A program made the position numbers and the translations under genes. Positions 33,450 to 35,379 of a stretch of DNA of 35,379 bases are shown here, piece by piece. Source of the stretch: CAZKHG01 sp964552655. Lineage in GTDB: Bacteria; Bacteroidota; Bacteroidia; Bacteroidales; Tenuifilaceae. The stretch is from assembly GCA_964552655.1 (NCBI GenBank), contig CAZKHG010000036.1, positions 1 to 35,379 of the forward strand, in the 5' to 3' direction. Every line of letters begins with the position of its first letter. The stretch's first letter is position 1. Below the pieces are notes generated by a model. The model did no database searches and was not told the DNA's origin. It saw only the letters and a list, made by a program, of their open reading frames with translations.

Positions 33450-34580
33450 ATGAATAGAATTAATGAAATTACAGAACTTCGGCATGCTTTGCATAAAACC
33501 CCTGAGTTGTCAGGCAAAGAGCGCATTACAGCAAAAAAGATTTTAAACTTCCTGAAATTATATAAACCTGATAAAATCTATAAATCAATTTATGGATATG
33601 CTTTGGCTGCCGAATATATTGGACAGGAAAATGGTCCAACCCTGCTTTTTCGGTGCGATATGGATGCTGTCCCTGTCGAAGAATCCAGCCAAATTGAATA
33701 TCGCTCGTTAAAGCCAAATATCTCCCATACCTGTGGGCATGATGGGCACATCGCTATGGTCTCCGGGTTGGCAATCTGTCTAAAAGAGAGGCCAATTAAA
33801 AAAGGCAGGGTTATTCTCTTCTATCAACCATCGGAGGAGAATGGCGAGGGAGCAAAAGGATCTGTTGAAGGGTTAAAAAGGCTGGGAATAGTCCCTGATT
33901 ATGCTTTTGCCATTCATAACCTGCCCGGCTACCCAAAAAATTCAGTAATTTTTGGGAAATACACGTTCTCTGCCGCATCAATGGGCCTGGCAATTAAATT
34001 GAGAGGTAAAACATCTCATGCGGCATACCCGGAGAATGGGATAAACCCATCTCCAGCTTTATCTGAAATCATGCAGTACATTTTCAATTTTGATAAAAGT
34101 GTTTTCAGCGATTATGTTTTGGCAACTATTGTCAGGATTGAAATGGGCAATCGTACATTTGGCATTTCGCCGGGCGATGCAGAAATGTTTGTTACACTTA
34201 GGGCATTCAACAATGTGGACATGGAAAAATTTTCATCAACTATTATAGCTGCAATTTCAGGTATTTCGGGAAAGCACAGGCTGGAGCTGGATTATTATTT
34301 CTCTGATGTTTTCCCGGCTTCAGATTGCAACAGTGAGCTTACAGAAATGGTGGCGCAAATTTCAAACATTAAGGGTTTCAATACTATATACTTGCATGAA
34401 CCGAACCGGTGGAGCGAAGATTTTGCACACTTTACAATCAATTTTCCATCCATCATTTTTGGAATTGGTTCAGGGTTGGATCACCCGCAATTACACACCT
34501 CATCCTATGATTTTCCTGATGATATACTGGAAACCGGTGTAAAAATTATGGATACAGTTGTTGATGAAATGCTTCGTTAA
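33450..34580 (+). CDS. M20D-type amidohydrolase
   Basis: This 376-residue metallohydrolase resembles N-acyl-amino-acid and hippurate hydrolases. Metal-binding and catalytic marks are CDMDAVPVEE (69-78), HTCGHDGH with C95, H97 and H100, the EE pair at 129-130 in QPSEENGEGA, and AIHNLPG with H156. The lid-domain KTSHAAYPENG and a C-terminal LDHPQLHTSSYDFPDD with the last His complete the set. The ATG at 33450 gives the usual family N-terminus (INEITELRHALHKTPELSG); a GTG at 33426 in the same frame would add eight residues. No signal peptide is present, so it acts in the cytoplasm, releasing amino acids from acylated or conjugated forms. No clear promoter was found. Confidence 0.92.
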   Translation: MNRINEITELRHALHKTPELSGKERITAKKILNFLKLYKPDKIYKSIYGYALAAEYIGQENGPTLLFRCDMDAVPVEESSQIEYRSLKPNISHTCGHDGHIAMVSGLAICLKERPIKKGRVILFYQPSEENGEGAKGSVEGLKRLGIVPDYAFAIHNLPGYPKNSVIFGKYTFSAASMGLAIKLRGKTSHAAYPENGINPSPALSEIMQYIFNFDKSVFSDYVLATIVRIEMGNRTFGISPGDAEMFVTLRAFNNVDMEKFSSTIIAAISGISGKHRLELDYYFSDVFPASDCNSELTEMVAQISNIKGFNTIYLHEPNRWSEDFAHFTINFPSIIFGIGSGLDHPQLHTSSYDFPDDILETGVKIMDTVVDEMLR

Positions 34581-34683
34581 AAAAGCAAAAAATGAATAAA
34601 AATGGGTGATTCTCTCTCATAATTCACTATATTGGTGCATCATTTAAGTTAATACAATCGTCATTCAGTTAAAAAAAACTACC

Positions 34684-35232
34684 ATGGAACAGGAAAAAAC
34701 ATCAACAGCTGGGCAGGTGATGGGAATTATCGGAATTGTACTCGGAGTAATTTCCCTGATTGTGGCATTTATACCCTGTGTTGGGGTGGTTGCCTTTATA
34801 CCAGGCGTGCTTGCTCTGGTTTTTGGCATTATTTCAATTTCACAGGCATCACGCGAAAATGGTTCCAAGGGTTTAGGTGTTGGAGCGCTGATAATTTCAA
34901 TTATTGCCATTATAGTTGCTGCGCTTTGGCTAATGATTTTTAGCGGGGCTTCGGTTATTGCCGACAAAATAATTAAAAACTCCGATCAGTTTGAGAAGAT
35001 TGGTAAAGAGTTTGAAAAATCCTTCAACGATGAAATGGATAAAAACTTTGACATGAACACCGTTTCGGATAGTCTGGAAAAAGCATTACAGGAGCTGGAA
35101 TCGGAGATGGATAAGATGGAAGGAACCATAGATGAGCATGATGCCCACGATGCAGGGAAAGCAGCTGCAAAGGCTATAAAAAAAGCAACCGAAGGGCTTA
35201 GAACTAAAAAGGATTCAACAACTAATAAATAA
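34684..35232 (+). CDS. DUF4190-type membrane protein with charged C-terminal tail
   Basis: This 182-residue protein begins with a DUF4190-like region. Hydrophobic segments at about 12-31, 35-53 and 65-88 are glycine-rich (GIIGIVLGVISLIVAF, FIPGVLALVFGIISI), with the short polar loop SQASRENGSKG between the second and third. The rest (about 95-182) is soluble, highly charged and helical, with heptad-like DQFEKIGKEFEKSF and DSLEKALQELESEMDKME, then a lysine-rich end. It is probably an inner-membrane protein with a cytoplasmic or periplasmic coiled tail. The family has no firm function. Confidence 0.85.
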   Translation: MEQEKTSTAGQVMGIIGIVLGVISLIVAFIPCVGVVAFIPGVLALVFGIISISQASRENGSKGLGVGALIISIIAIIVAALWLMIFSGASVIADKIIKNSDQFEKIGKEFEKSFNDEMDKNFDMNTVSDSLEKALQELESEMDKMEGTIDEHDAHDAGKAAAKAIKKATEGLRTKKDSTTNK

Positions 35233-35256
35233 TGATCATTTCCTGCCTATATACAC

Positions 35257-35379
35257 TTATTGAATTAACAGGGTTAGTAGTTTTTGAATATTTTCAATTT
35301 TAAAAAATTTTTCACTAATAACATTTTCCTCATCAACCTGTTCATGCAACCAGGTGATATGGTAAGGAATAAAAACGCC
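35257..35379 (-). CDS. C-terminal fragment of a gene entering from the right edge
   Basis: The minus strand is open from the window edge to a TAA at 35257-35259, giving 40 residues that start GVFIPYHITWLHEQVDEENV and end with IENIQKLLTLLIQ. The composition is protein-like, but the piece is too short to assign a family. It converges on the DUF4190 gene across 24 bases. Confidence 0.45.
   Translation of the reverse strand, partial: GVFIPYHITWLHEQVDEENVISEKFFKIENIQKLLTLLIQ

Noticed and set aside
35231..35240. Perfect 10-base palindrome AATGATCATT after the DUF4190 gene as a terminator or operator.
   Set aside because: It has no loop and no T-run, overlaps the stop region, and is short enough to be chance.

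Overview
The window looks like a chromosomal segment of a Bacteroidota bacterium, most likely of the order Bacteroidales or a close relative. The evidence is the type IX secretion translocon SprA, a TonB receptor with STN and carboxypeptidase-regulatory-like domains, FecI/FecR signalling with the Bacteroidota-type FecR C-terminal domain, an OmpP1/FadL porin, and repeated promoter elements of the Bacteroidota form TAnnTTTG. I see no rRNA, tRNA, CRISPR array, insertion sequence or phage gene. Most genes belong to recognisable families, and composition and codon use look even throughout.

Layout. (1) 1-1408, minus: the 5' two-thirds or so of a secreted DUF2341 plus LamG-type surface protein that runs off the left edge. 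(2) 1729-7951, plus: a trans-envelope signalling locus made of an ECF sigma factor, a FecR anti-sigma factor, an STN-domain TonB receptor, a second FecR paralogue with no sigma factor of its own, and a lipoprotein of unknown family, closed by a strong terminator. (3) 8200-9017, plus: a small iron-sulfur protein and a lipid-anchored thioredoxin, behind a perfect FNR-type palindrome. (4) 9132-11166, plus: a GluP-type MFS transporter one base ahead of a dimethylargininase. (5) 11163-12317, minus: mqnC of the futalosine menaquinone pathway. (6) 12544-22197, plus: pdxA, ruvA, sprA (2490 residues, TTG start) and gcvH. (7) 22225-24884, minus: a polysaccharide flippase and an overlapping glycosyltransferase, with a divergent methyltransferase at 24991-25512. 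(8) 25524-29086, minus: thiL, a secreted protein of unknown function and a FadL-type outer-membrane porin. (9) 29480-35232: a secreted C1 peptidase, an AlkD-like repair protein with an overlapping acetyltransferase, an EamA transporter with an overlapping YkgJ-type cysteine-cluster protein, an M20D amidohydrolase and a DUF4190 membrane protein. A gene fragment enters from the right edge on the minus strand.

How the genes may work together. The strongest functional unit is region 2: the receptor STN domain should signal through FecR to the sigma factor, and the second FecR plus lipoprotein is an unusual elaboration. The transporter/dimethylargininase pair is translationally close enough to suggest a shared substrate pathway. 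The FNR-like site, the iron-sulfur protein, the thioredoxin and the menaquinone gene fit an organism that adjusts to low oxygen, but that is inference. I found no clear evidence of a wholly new system. The best leads are the dual-FecR locus, the FNR-box redox pair and the GluP-DDAH pair.
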